Origin: Niveispirillum sp943371025
GTDB taxonomy: Bacteria > Pseudomonadota > Alphaproteobacteria > Azospirillales > Azospirillaceae
NCBI GenBank assembly: GCA_943371025.1
Contig: CALRTC020000002.1
Location: forward strand, 1-64,000
Reading direction: 5' to 3'
Length of the DNA: 64,000 nucleotides
Notes under the pieces: model-generated
The model's input: only the letters and a program-made list of their open reading frames with translations
Told to the model about the DNA's origin: nothing
Databases searched by the model: none
Shown: piece by piece, positions 15,916 to 23,608 of the stretch
Layout: each line of letters starts with the position of its first letter
Numbering within the stretch: the first letter of the stretch is position 1
Position numbers and translations under genes: made by a program

Positions 15916-17661
15916 TCAGGCCTTGGGCAGCTTGAACACCCAGAGCGAGCCGCCCTGGTTGATATGCTGGATGGACTTCGCCACCTCGCCACCCCACAGC
16001 GGGACGGCACCGCCCCAGCCGGACAGCACGGCCACATATTGTTCTCCATCCTGTTCCCAGGTGATGGGGCTGCCCACCACGCCGGAACCGGTGTTGAACT
16101 TCCACACTTCCTGGCCGGTCTTGGCGTCGAAGGCCTTCAGATAGCCTTCCGGCGTGCCGGTGAAGACCAGATTGCCGGCCGTGGACAGGACGCCGCCCCA
16201 CAGCGGGGCCTTGTTCTTATATTCCCACTTGATCTCGCCTGTGGCGGGATCGATGGCGCGCAGCACGCCGATATGATCCTCATACAGCGGCTTGATGTTG
16301 AAGCCGGCGCCCAGATAGGCGGCACCCTTCTTGTAGTTGATGCCTTCGTTCCAGATATCCATGCCCCATTCATTGGAGGGGACATAGAAGAAGCCCGTAT
16401 CCTGGCTGTAGGCCATGGGCATCCAGTTCTTGCCGCCCAGGAAGGACGGGGCGGCGAAGACAGACTTGCCCTTGGTCTGGCCCTCGGCCGCTTCCATCGG
16501 GTTGCCGGGGCGGTTGGCCGGGTCGTAGATCGGACGGCCCTTCTTGTCGAAGCCCTTGGCCCAGGTGACCTTGGACACGAACGGCGTGGCGGAGATGAAC
16601 TTGCCGTTGGTGCGGTCCAGCACGAAGAAGAAGCCGTTGCGGTCGGCCTTGGCGCCGGCCTTGATGATCTTGCCGTCCTTCTTCAGGTCGAACGGAATGA
16701 ATTCATTGACCCCGTCAAAGTCCCAGCCGTCATGCGGCGTGGTCTGGAAATGCCACTTGATCTCGCCCGTAGTGGGATCGATGGCCAGCGTGGAGGAGGT
16801 ATAGAGATTGTCGCCGGGACGCAGATGGCTGTTCCAGGGGGCGGGGTTGCCCGTGCCCATATAGATCAGCCTGGTTTCGGGATCATAGGTGCCGCCCAGC
16901 CAGGTGGCCCCGCCGCCCTGCTTCCACATGTCGCCCGGCCAGGTGGCGTTCTGCTTGCCGGTGACGGTGCTGTCCTTGCCGTTCAACTGCCCCATATGGC
17001 CTTCGATGGTGGGGCGCGACCAGACCAGCTCGCCCGTCTTGGCGTCACGCGCCTCCACCTTGCCGATGATGCCGAATTCGCCGCCGGAATTGCCGGTGAT
17101 GATCTTGCCATCCACGATCATCGGCGCGGCGGTATAGCTGTAGCCCGCCTCATACTCCGCCATCTTCTTGGACCAGACGACCTTGCCCGTGTCCTTGTTC
17201 AGCGCGATCAGCTTGGCGTCCAGCGTGCCGAAATAGACCATGTCGCCATAGATGGCGGCACCGCGGTTCACCACATCGCAGCAGGGCATGATGCCGTCGG
17301 GCAGGCGCGCATCATATTGCCACTTCTCCTCACCCGTGCGGGCATCCACGGCCCACAGGCGGCTGTAGGAGCCGGTGATGTAGATGACGCCGTCATGGAC
17401 GATGGGCTGGGCTTCCTGGCCACGCTGCTTTTCCCCGCCGAAGGAGAAGGAGAAGGCGGGCACCAGCTTCGCCACGTTCTCCGTGTTCAGCGTCTTCAGC
17501 GGGCTGTAGCGCTGGGCCTGCGGTCCCATGCCATAGGTCAGCACGTCGCCGGGCGTGGCGGCGTCGTTCATCAGGTCGGCGTCGGTGGGACCGGCGGCGA
17601 ACACGGGCGTGGCGGCGGCCAGCCCCAGCACGGCGCAGGTTGCCAGCAGAATGCGCTTCAT
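15916..17661 (-). CDS. PQQ-dependent alcohol dehydrogenase, predicted lanthanide type
   Basis: 581 residues: signal peptide MKRILLATCAVLGLAAATPV cut near FAA, then an eight-bladed quinoprotein propeller with repeated tryptophan-docking motifs (TGEEKWQYD, TGKVVWSKK, TGELVWSRP, TGEIKWHFQ, TGEIKWEYK, TGQEVWKFN). The vicinal disulfide is C127-C128. Metal/PQQ ligands are E195, N272 and catalytic D314. Position 316 is also aspartate (DGWDFDGVNE), the extra ligand seen in XoxF and PedH-type lanthanide enzymes. It oxidises alcohols in the periplasm and passes electrons to a cytochrome c. ATG 17661 has GGGAGA ten bases upstream; an earlier in-frame start at 17700 would precede the signal peptide. No fused cytochrome domain. 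Substrate range is not readable. Confidence 0.92.
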   Translation of the reverse strand: MKRILLATCAVLGLAAATPVFAAGPTDADLMNDAATPGDVLTYGMGPQAQRYSPLKTLNTENVAKLVPAFSFSFGGEKQRGQEAQPIVHDGVIYITGSYSRLWAVDARTGEEKWQYDARLPDGIMPCCDVVNRGAAIYGDMVYFGTLDAKLIALNKDTGKVVWSKKMAEYEAGYSYTAAPMIVDGKIITGNSGGEFGIIGKVEARDAKTGELVWSRPTIEGHMGQLNGKDSTVTGKQNATWPGDMWKQGGGATWLGGTYDPETRLIYMGTGNPAPWNSHLRPGDNLYTSSTLAIDPTTGEIKWHFQTTPHDGWDFDGVNEFIPFDLKKDGKIIKAGAKADRNGFFFVLDRTNGKFISATPFVSKVTWAKGFDKKGRPIYDPANRPGNPMEAAEGQTKGKSVFAAPSFLGGKNWMPMAYSQDTGFFYVPSNEWGMDIWNEGINYKKGAAYLGAGFNIKPLYEDHIGVLRAIDPATGEIKWEYKNKAPLWGGVLSTAGNLVFTGTPEGYLKAFDAKTGQEVWKFNTGSGVVGSPITWEQDGEQYVAVLSGWGGAVPLWGGEVAKSIQHINQGGSLWVFKLPKA

Positions 17662-18028
17662 GGCGTCTTGTCTCCCTGTTGGGTCCGGTGGCGGCGGCAC
17701 GGTGCCTGCAACCCGCGTCCGGTTTCAGCAGAACCCGCCCGCAAGCCCCCGTCCGCGACAGGGGCTCGACCCTGTACGGCCAGATATTTCAGGGGGATGG
17801 GAAGGCGGTATGGTTTGTTGACGGGGCCCAAGGTAACGCCGCCGGGCAGGGGGCAAAATTGAACCTTGGTATCAGCGGGCCCGGGACGGGGCGGAAACGG
17901 CCCTGGCCGAAGAATGTATTTGCCCGAGGTAATGCCAATGTATGATAGGCAGACCATCACCGGCTGTCCTTCATGGCCGGGCCACATGCATTGGCCGGCC
18001 GCCGCCAGGGGATATTCAGGGACCGACC
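17662..18028. promoter_or_regulatory. Divergent control region, alcohol dehydrogenase / diguanylate cyclase
   Basis: About 370 bp with no supported gene. It holds an inverted repeat CCAAGGT (17828-17834) / ACCTTGG (17863-17869), flanked by GGGCCC on both sides, and an imperfect dyad CCGGTTTC...GAACCCG near 17719-17737 that shares CCGGTTTC with the dyad at 20960. These are candidate regulator sites for the dehydrogenase promoter. Confidence 0.45.
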
Positions 18029-19435
18029 GTGACCGAAACACCATGCCGCCCCGCGCAACGCACAACGTCGCCGACCGAACCCGCCCGGTTCCTGCCAGCC
18101 TTGCTGCGGTGCCTGCTGGTTCTGCTGGCCGTGGCCCTGCCGGTCGGTGCCCAGACACCGGCCGATCCGCCCCCCATCCCCTATTGCGTCGATCCCGACT
18201 GGCCACCTTACGAGGTCATCAACCCGCACGGCGTGCATGAAGGGATCGCCGCCGACCTGCTGCGGCTGGCGGCGGAGCGGTCCGGCCTGTCGGTGCGGCT
18301 GGTGCCGACCAAGGACTGGGACGACAGCATCGCCACGGCCCAGCGCGGCGATTGCGCCTTTCTCAGCTTCCTGAACCAGTCGGCCAAGCGGGAAAGCTGG
18401 CTGGTCTTCACCGCGCCCTTGTTCACCGACCCCAATGTCATCATCACGCGGGAGGACCAGCCCTTCGTCGCCGATCTGGCGGGCCTGTCGAACAAGACCA
18501 TCGTATTGCCCAGCGGTACCGCGATCGAGGAATGGGTGCGCCGCGACTTCCCCAACCTGCGCGTCATCCTGGCGCCCAGCGAGGCGGTGGCCTTCGAAAT
18601 GGTATCAAACCGCGAGGCCGATCTGACCATCCGGTCGATGGAGGTTGCCGTTTATACCATCAAGAAGCAGGGCTGGTTCAACCTGAAGGTCAACGGCCTG
18701 GTGCCGGGGTACGAGAACAAGCTGCGTATCGGCGTGCGCAAGGACCAAGCCGGCCTGCGCGATGTGCTGAACCGCGGCATCGCCACCATCACCACCCAGG
18801 AACGCACGGAGATTGCCAACCGCCACGTTTCCATCAATGTACAGACGGCCATCGATTACCGGCTGCTGCGCAACATCGTCCTGGTTTTTTCCGTCCTGCT
18901 GCTGACCAATCTTCTGTGGGCGATGAAGCTGCGCAAGGTGAACCGGCAACTGCGCCGCCTGTCGCGCCGCGACAGCCTGACCGGCCTGCACAATCGCACC
19001 GCCCTGGATGAGCAACTGGTGACGGAGATCGATCGGGCCCTGCGCCATGACAGCCCGCTTTCCATCATCATGATCGATCTGGATCTGTTCAAATCGGTCA
19101 ATGACCAGTTGGGCCATCTGATGGGCGACCGGGTGCTGGTTGCCATCGCCGGATTGCTGAAATCCGCCACGCGCAGCATCGATACGGTGGGCCGCTGGGG
19201 CGGGGAGGAATTCCTGATCCTCTGCCCCGACGCCAATGCCGCCCAGGCGATGGTCATCGCCCAACGCATCTGCGCCACGGTGCGGGCCTTCGGCTTTCCC
19301 ACGGGCTGGACCCATACGGTCAGCGCCGGGGTCGCCGAATTGCAACCGGGGGAAAACCAGCAAAGCCTGCTGCAACGCGCCGACGCGGCCCTGTATCGGG
19401 CGAAGAATGGCGGACGTGACCGCGCGGAACTTTAG
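18029..19435 (+). CDS. Diguanylate cyclase with periplasmic family-3 solute-binding sensor
   Basis: About 468 residues. A signal/anchor segment (about 18-42) precedes an SBP_bac_3 domain (about 50-270; YCVDPDWPPYEV, LVPTKDWDDSIA, LPSGTAIEEWV), one transmembrane helix (about 280-300, IVLVFSVLLLTNLLWAM) and a GGDEF domain with an intact active site GRWGGEEF (about 390) and an inhibitory RxxD site, R-S-I-D, exactly five residues before it. It should make cyclic di-GMP in response to a periplasmic ligand. The frame is open from ATG 17942; GTG 18029 has CAGGGAC upstream and fits the signal segment better. It is divergent from the dehydrogenase and convergent, 3 bp apart, with another SBP_bac_3 gene. 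Confidence 0.85.
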   Translation: MTETPCRPAQRTTSPTEPARFLPALLRCLLVLLAVALPVGAQTPADPPPIPYCVDPDWPPYEVINPHGVHEGIAADLLRLAAERSGLSVRLVPTKDWDDSIATAQRGDCAFLSFLNQSAKRESWLVFTAPLFTDPNVIITREDQPFVADLAGLSNKTIVLPSGTAIEEWVRRDFPNLRVILAPSEAVAFEMVSNREADLTIRSMEVAVYTIKKQGWFNLKVNGLVPGYENKLRIGVRKDQAGLRDVLNRGIATITTQERTEIANRHVSINVQTAIDYRLLRNIVLVFSVLLLTNLLWAMKLRKVNRQLRRLSRRDSLTGLHNRTALDEQLVTEIDRALRHDSPLSIIMIDLDLFKSVNDQLGHLMGDRVLVAIAGLLKSATRSIDTVGRWGGEEFLILCPDANAAQAMVIAQRICATVRAFGFPTGWTHTVSAGVAELQPGENQQSLLQRADAALYRAKNGGRDRAEL

Positions 19436-19438
19436 CCC

Positions 19439-20287
19439 CTATGCCCCCGGCGGGACGTGGGTGATGGCGTAGCGGGCGAAAGTGGCGGCGACGGTGCCGT
19501 CGGCCAGCAGGCCGGCCACCACATCTTCCAGGCGGTAGCCCAGGTCGCGGCTGTCGGCCTTCACGGCCAGTCCAATGTCCCAGCCCTGCTTTGCCAGACC
19601 GGGGAAGGGGCCGCGGCGGACGGACAGGTTGTGGTCGGCCCCTTGCAGGCCCAGTTCCACCTGGGCCAGGGTCGCCATCACGGCGCCGGCCTGTCCCTGG
19701 GTCAGGTCCCGCATGGCGGCCGACGCCGTCAGGTGATGGACCACATCGCCGCGCAGCCGCCCGCCGAAGGCGCCGGTCAGGTAGAAGTCGGGCACGCTGT
19801 CGGTTTCCACCGCGATGGGGCTGCCGGCCAGATCACCCATGCCGCCACGGCAGTCGGTGCGCTGCGGATCGCAGGCCAGCGCGAAGCTTTCCCGGTGATA
19901 GGGGGCGGTCAGCACGGCCATGTCGTTGCGCAGGCCGAATTCCCGGTCGATGGGTACATGCATCATGACGTCAGCCACGGGCTCGCCCAGGACGGAGCCC
20001 TTCCAGACGGCGTTGCGCAGATCGTCATCCATATTCTCGTCGGCCGTCAGTTCCATGAATTCCGCCACCACACCCAGCCGGGCCGCCAGTTCCCGGCCCA
20101 GATCGACATCGATGCCGACCAACTGCCCGTCACGGCGCCAGGACCAGGGCGGGTTGTCGCGATAGACGGCGATGCGCAGGCTGCCCTTTTCCATCACCTT
20201 GTCCAGGGGCGCGGCCGTGCCGGGACGCGCAAACCCCGCCGCAAGCGGCAGGGTCGCGAAAAGGGCCATGAGCTGGCGTCGGGTCAT
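19439..20287 (-). CDS. Quinoprotein dehydrogenase-associated solute-binding protein
   Basis: 282 residues with a Tat-like leader (MTRRQLMALFATLPLAAG) and a family-3 periplasmic-binding fold: LRIAVYRDNPPWSW, GIDVDLGRELAARLGV, ADVMMHVPIDREF, IAVETDSVPDFYL. NPPWSW and MMHVPID are typical of the class found beside PQQ alcohol dehydrogenases. No amino-acid permease accompanies it, so it probably serves the quinoprotein system instead of amino-acid uptake. It follows the cytochrome gene on the same strand; the 126 bp between them hold a family B repeat. Confidence 0.85.
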   Translation of the reverse strand: MTRRQLMALFATLPLAAGFARPGTAAPLDKVMEKGSLRIAVYRDNPPWSWRRDGQLVGIDVDLGRELAARLGVVAEFMELTADENMDDDLRNAVWKGSVLGEPVADVMMHVPIDREFGLRNDMAVLTAPYHRESFALACDPQRTDCRGGMGDLAGSPIAVETDSVPDFYLTGAFGGRLRGDVVHHLTASAAMRDLTQGQAGAVMATLAQVELGLQGADHNLSVRRGPFPGLAKQGWDIGLAVKADSRDLGYRLEDVVAGLLADGTVAATFARYAITHVPPGA

Positions 20288-20301
20288 GGGAAATTCCTTG
20301 A

Positions 20302-20402
20302 GAGCGGTTGACGGGACCGGAAACCGCTCCGGCGGCGACTGCCGCCGCGCCGCTGGTGCGGCGTGAAGCCAAGCCGCGGATGCGGCGCCGGCGCCTGAGG
20401 AA
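20302..20402 (-). repeat. Family B element, single copy (reverse orientation)
   Basis: Read on the minus strand, the constant part (20402-20331) gives CCTCAGGCGCCGG, hairpin 1 GCCGC-ATCC-GCGGC, CTTGGCTT, hairpin 2 CGCCGC-ACCA-GCGGCG and hairpin 3 GGCGGC-AGTC-GCCGCC. It is followed by a unique hairpin GAGCGGTT ... AACCGCTC (20302-20329). The element sits between the cytochrome and binding-protein genes. Confidence 0.88.
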
Positions 20403-20413
20403 CATGAAAGGCT

Positions 20414-20845
20414 TCACTGTGGCTGGGTTTCCAGCCAGGAACGGATGGCCCAGCCGGCTTCCTGGCCCAGAACGGGACCGAAGGCGGGCATATAGACCTT
20501 GCCGTCGCGCGACGCGCCCTTGCGGAAGCGTTCGGAGAACCATTCATCGCCCGGATCGCCTTCATCCAGGAAGCGCAGGTCGGGGGCGATGCCGCCGGAA
20601 ATGGCACCCAGCCCGTGGCAGCGCGCGCAGTTCTGGTTATAGGCCGACGCCCCGATTTCGATCGCGCGGGGATTGCCGCGATAGGGGTTGCTGGCGCGCC
20701 AGTCGGGGCCCAGCTTTTCCAGCCCGTCAGTATTCACGGGCTGGGGCGTGACATCGCCATGCGCGCCGGCCGGCAGGACGGCAAGGGTGGAGAGCAGGGC
20801 GGCGGCCAGCAGGCCGGCGACGAGACGGGACGACATCGGCAACAT
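20414..20845 (-). CDS. Cytochrome c-550, PedF-like electron acceptor
   Basis: 143 residues. The signal peptide ends near AGA-HG (about residue 28). Haem attaches at C73-A-R-C76-H77 and the likely axial methionine is M119 (KVYMPAFG). Size and the sequences NPYRG and GPVLGQEAGWAIRSWL fit the c-550 class that takes electrons from PQQ alcohol dehydrogenases. It is divergent from the beta-propeller gene and upstream of the quinoprotein binding protein, consistent with function in alcohol oxidation. Confidence 0.88.
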   Translation of the reverse strand: MLPMSSRLVAGLLAAALLSTLAVLPAGAHGDVTPQPVNTDGLEKLGPDWRASNPYRGNPRAIEIGASAYNQNCARCHGLGAISGGIAPDLRFLDEGDPGDEWFSERFRKGASRDGKVYMPAFGPVLGQEAGWAIRSWLETQPQ

Positions 20846-20959
20846 CCTCGGGTGATGGCTCGGGTTTGGGCGACCGCACTGCCTGGGACCCGGGGGCCGG
20901 GTGCGGCGAACGATCGGAAGCCTAACGATTCCGCCGCCCTGTACTTATTGGACTTTGGT

Positions 20960-20995
20960 GCCACGCCGGTTTCCGCCCACCGAAACCGACGTGGC
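20960..20995. promoter_or_regulatory. 14-bp-arm dyad between the two divergent ped-type transcripts
   Basis: GCCACGCCGGTTTC (20960-20973) faces GAAACCGACGTGGC (20982-20995) with one internal mismatch and an 8-bp spacer. It lies about midway between the cytochrome start (20845) and the propeller start (21093), a position suited to a regulator of both. Confidence 0.6.
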
Positions 20996-21092
20996 GGTCT
21001 GATGCCATAGTCCTATGGCCCGTTCCCATGGCTGCCGGATAGGCTTGGTGCCAAGGGCTGGCAAAGGCCCACCCGCAGGGAAGGAATATGGG

Positions 21093-22058
21093 ATGCGTGC
21101 GCGATGGCTTTTGCCCACCCTGGGTCTGCTGGCCGCTGCACCGGAGGTGCCGGCCGGCACGCTGTATGTCACCAACGAGCGGGATAACAGCCTGTCCGTC
21201 ATCGATACCGACACGCTGACGGTCAAGCAGACCCTCAAGGTCGGCGCCCGGCCACGCGGCATCACGCTGAGCCGGGATGGCAAGCAGCTTTACATCTGCG
21301 CCAGCGATGATGACACGGTGCAGGTGCTGGACATTGCCAGCGGCAAGGTCATCCACAATCTGCCGTCGGGCGACGATCCCGAACAATTCGCCCTGGCGCC
21401 CGACGGCACGCACCTGTTCATCGCCAATGAAGACAATAATGTCGTGACCGTGGTGGATGTGCCCAGCCGCACCGTCGCCTATCAGATCGATGTGGGCGTG
21501 GAGCCGGAGGGCATGGCCGTCAGCCCCGATGGCAAATGGGCCGTCAACACATCCGAAACCACCAGCATGGTGCATTGGATCGATACGGCCACACGGCAGT
21601 TGGTCGACAGCACCTTGGTTGACGCCAGGCCGCGCCATGCCGAATTCACGGCCGATGGCAAGGCACTGTGGGTATCGTCGGAAATTGGCGGCACGGTGAA
21701 AATCATCGATGTCGCCAGCCGGCAGGTGACGCGCACCATTCCGTTTGCCATCAAGGGCGTGCAGGCCGACAAGATCCAGCCCGTGGGCATCAGGCTGTCG
21801 CGCGACGGCGCGCTGGCCTTTGTGGCGCTGGGCCCGGCCAACCATGTCGCCGTCATCGACACGGCCAGTTTCACGGTGAAGGCCTATCTGCTGGTCGGCC
21901 GCCGGGTCTGGCACATGGCCCTGTCGCCCGATGGCAAGACCCTGTTCACCACCAACGGGGTCAGCAACGATGTCTCCGTCATCGATGTGGAGGGGCTGAA
22001 GGTGGTGAAATCCATCCCGGTCGGGCGCTATCCCTGGGGCGCGGTGGTGGTGCCGTGA
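21093..22058 (+). CDS. PQQ-catabolism-associated YVTN beta-propeller protein
   Basis: 321 residues. Signal peptide MRARWLLPTLGLLAA, then seven YVTN-type blades (LYVTNERDNSLSVID, LYICASDDDTVQVLD, LFIANEDNNVVTVVD, FTTNGVSNDVSVID). Such periplasmic propellers are regular members of PQQ-alcohol oxidation clusters, and the Pseudomonas putida counterpart belongs to the pedA1A2BC transport unit (family knowledge, from memory). Start ATG 21093 has AGGGAAGGA upstream; the frame is open from 21015 but lacks a better site. Its TGA overlaps the GTG of the ATPase by 4 bp. Confidence 0.86.
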   Translation: MRARWLLPTLGLLAAAPEVPAGTLYVTNERDNSLSVIDTDTLTVKQTLKVGARPRGITLSRDGKQLYICASDDDTVQVLDIASGKVIHNLPSGDDPEQFALAPDGTHLFIANEDNNVVTVVDVPSRTVAYQIDVGVEPEGMAVSPDGKWAVNTSETTSMVHWIDTATRQLVDSTLVDARPRHAEFTADGKALWVSSEIGGTVKIIDVASRQVTRTIPFAIKGVQADKIQPVGIRLSRDGALAFVALGPANHVAVIDTASFTVKAYLLVGRRVWHMALSPDGKTLFTTNGVSNDVSVIDVEGLKVVKSIPVGRYPWGAVVVP

Positions 22059-22795
22059 CGGGGCCGGCGCTGGCGGTTGAGGGTCTGAGCTTCGCCTATG
22101 GCAAGGGTGGCTTCGCCCTGGACGGGGTCGGTTTCACCGTGGCACCGGGCCGGTTCACGGCCCTGCTGGGCGCCAACGGGGCCGGAAAATCCACGCTGAT
22201 GGGTCTGCTGACCCGGCTGTTCACCCCGGCATCGGGGACTATTAGTATCTGCGGCCATGATCTGCGCCGCCACCCGCGCGCCGGACTGGCCGCCATGGGC
22301 GTGGTGTTCCAGCAGCCGACCCTGGATCTGGACCTGTCCGTGCGCCAGAACCTGACCTATGCCGCCGGACTGCGCGGGCTGTCGCGCGCCGAAACGGCCC
22401 CGCGCATCGCCGCCCTGCTGGAAAGGTTCGGCCTGTCGGCGCGGGCCGGCGACAAGGTGCGGCTGCTGAATGGCGGGCACCGGCGGCGGGTGGAACTGGC
22501 CCGCGCCCTGCTGCACCGGCCGCGCCTGCTGATCCTGGACGAACCGACCGTGGGGCTGGACGCGCCGTCGCGCCGCGATCTGGTGGAGCATGTGCATCGC
22601 CTGTGCGCGCAGGATGGGGTGGCCGTGCTGTGGGCCACGCATCTGTTCGACGAGGTGCGGGACGGCGACGATGTCGTGCTGCTGCACCGGGGTATCGTGC
22701 GGGCCACGGGGGGCGTGCCCGATCTGCTGGCCCGTACGGGGGCGGACAATCTGGCCGATGCCTTCCAGGCGCTGACGCCAGGGGGCGGGTCATGA
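22055..22795 (+). CDS. ABC transporter ATP-binding protein of PQQ-alcohol system
   Basis: 246 residues with GTG start overlapping the previous stop (GTGA). Walker A GANGAGKST (about 37), Q-loop VVFQQPTLDLDLSV, signature LNGGHRRRVELARAL, Walker B LLILDEPTVGLD, switch histidine ATHLFDE. The sequence is of the DrrA/NatA exporter-like group and matches the ATPase regularly found with quinoprotein alcohol dehydrogenases. It pairs with the permease encoded next (ATGA overlap). Confidence 0.9.
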   Translation: MTGPALAVEGLSFAYGKGGFALDGVGFTVAPGRFTALLGANGAGKSTLMGLLTRLFTPASGTISICGHDLRRHPRAGLAAMGVVFQQPTLDLDLSVRQNLTYAAGLRGLSRAETAPRIAALLERFGLSARAGDKVRLLNGGHRRRVELARALLHRPRLLILDEPTVGLDAPSRRDLVEHVHRLCAQDGVAVLWATHLFDEVRDGDDVVLLHRGIVRATGGVPDLLARTGADNLADAFQALTPGGGS

Positions 22796-23598
22796 TGATC
22801 TATCCGCGCGCCCTGTCGGCCATCATCGGGCGGGAAATGCTGCGCTTCCTGCATCAGCGGGAACGGTTCATCTCCGCCCTGGTGCGGCCCCTGGTCTGGC
22901 TGTTCATTTTTGCGGCCGGGTTCCGGGCGGCGCTGGGCATATCCGTCCAGCCGCCCTACGACACCTACATCACCTATGAAACCTATGTGCTGCCGGGGCT
23001 GGCCGCCATGGTGCTGCTGTTCAACGGCATGCAGAGCAGCCTGTCCATGGTCTATGACCGGGAGATGGGCAGCATGCGGCTGCTGCTGACCAGCCCGCTG
23101 CCGCGCGAATTCCTGCTGATGGCCAAGCTGCTGGCGGGCGCCGTGGTCGGGCTGGCGCAAGCGGCGGCGTTCCTGGGCATCGCGGCGATTGCCGGGCTTA
23201 CGGTGCCGCCGCTGGGCTATCTGACCGTGCTGCCGGCGCTGCTGCTGGCGGGGTTGATGCTGGGGGCGGTGGGCATGCTGCTGTCCAGCACCATCCGGCA
23301 GCTGGAGAATTTCGCCGGGGTGATGAATTTCGTCATCTTCCCGGCCTTCTTCCTGTCATCGGCCCTCTATCCCCTGTGGAAGATGCGGGAGGGCAGCGAG
23401 CTTCTCTATCACCTGGCCCGCTACAACCCCTTCACCCATGCCGTGGAGATGATCCGCTTCGCCCTTTACGGACAGGTGGCGTGGGCGGCGGCGGCCTGGG
23501 TGGCGGGGGCGACATTGCTGTTCCTGGGTCTGTCCTTCTGGGCCTACAACCCCGCCCGCGGGCTGATGCCGCGCAAGGCCGCGGGCGGAGAGGGGTAG
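22792..23598 (+). CDS. ABC-2 type permease, PedC-like
   Basis: 268 residues with six hydrophobic helices and the ABC-2 pattern (RPLVWLFIFAAGFR, YDREMGSMRLLLTSPLPREF, FFLSSALYPLW, YNPFTHAVEMIRFALYG). Start ATG 22792 overlaps the ATPase stop by 4 bp; a second ATG follows at 22795. With the propeller and ATPase it forms a tight three-gene operon. In the P. putida counterpart this transporter supports growth at low lanthanide supply (family knowledge, from memory), which fits the predicted lanthanide-type dehydrogenase here. Confidence 0.88.
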   Translation: MMIYPRALSAIIGREMLRFLHQRERFISALVRPLVWLFIFAAGFRAALGISVQPPYDTYITYETYVLPGLAAMVLLFNGMQSSLSMVYDREMGSMRLLLTSPLPREFLLMAKLLAGAVVGLAQAAAFLGIAAIAGLTVPPLGYLTVLPALLLAGLMLGAVGMLLSSTIRQLENFAGVMNFVIFPAFFLSSALYPLWKMREGSELLYHLARYNPFTHAVEMIRFALYGQVAWAAAAWVAGATLLFLGLSFWAYNPARGLMPRKAAGGEG

Positions 23599-23608
23599 GC
23601 GGGTAATA

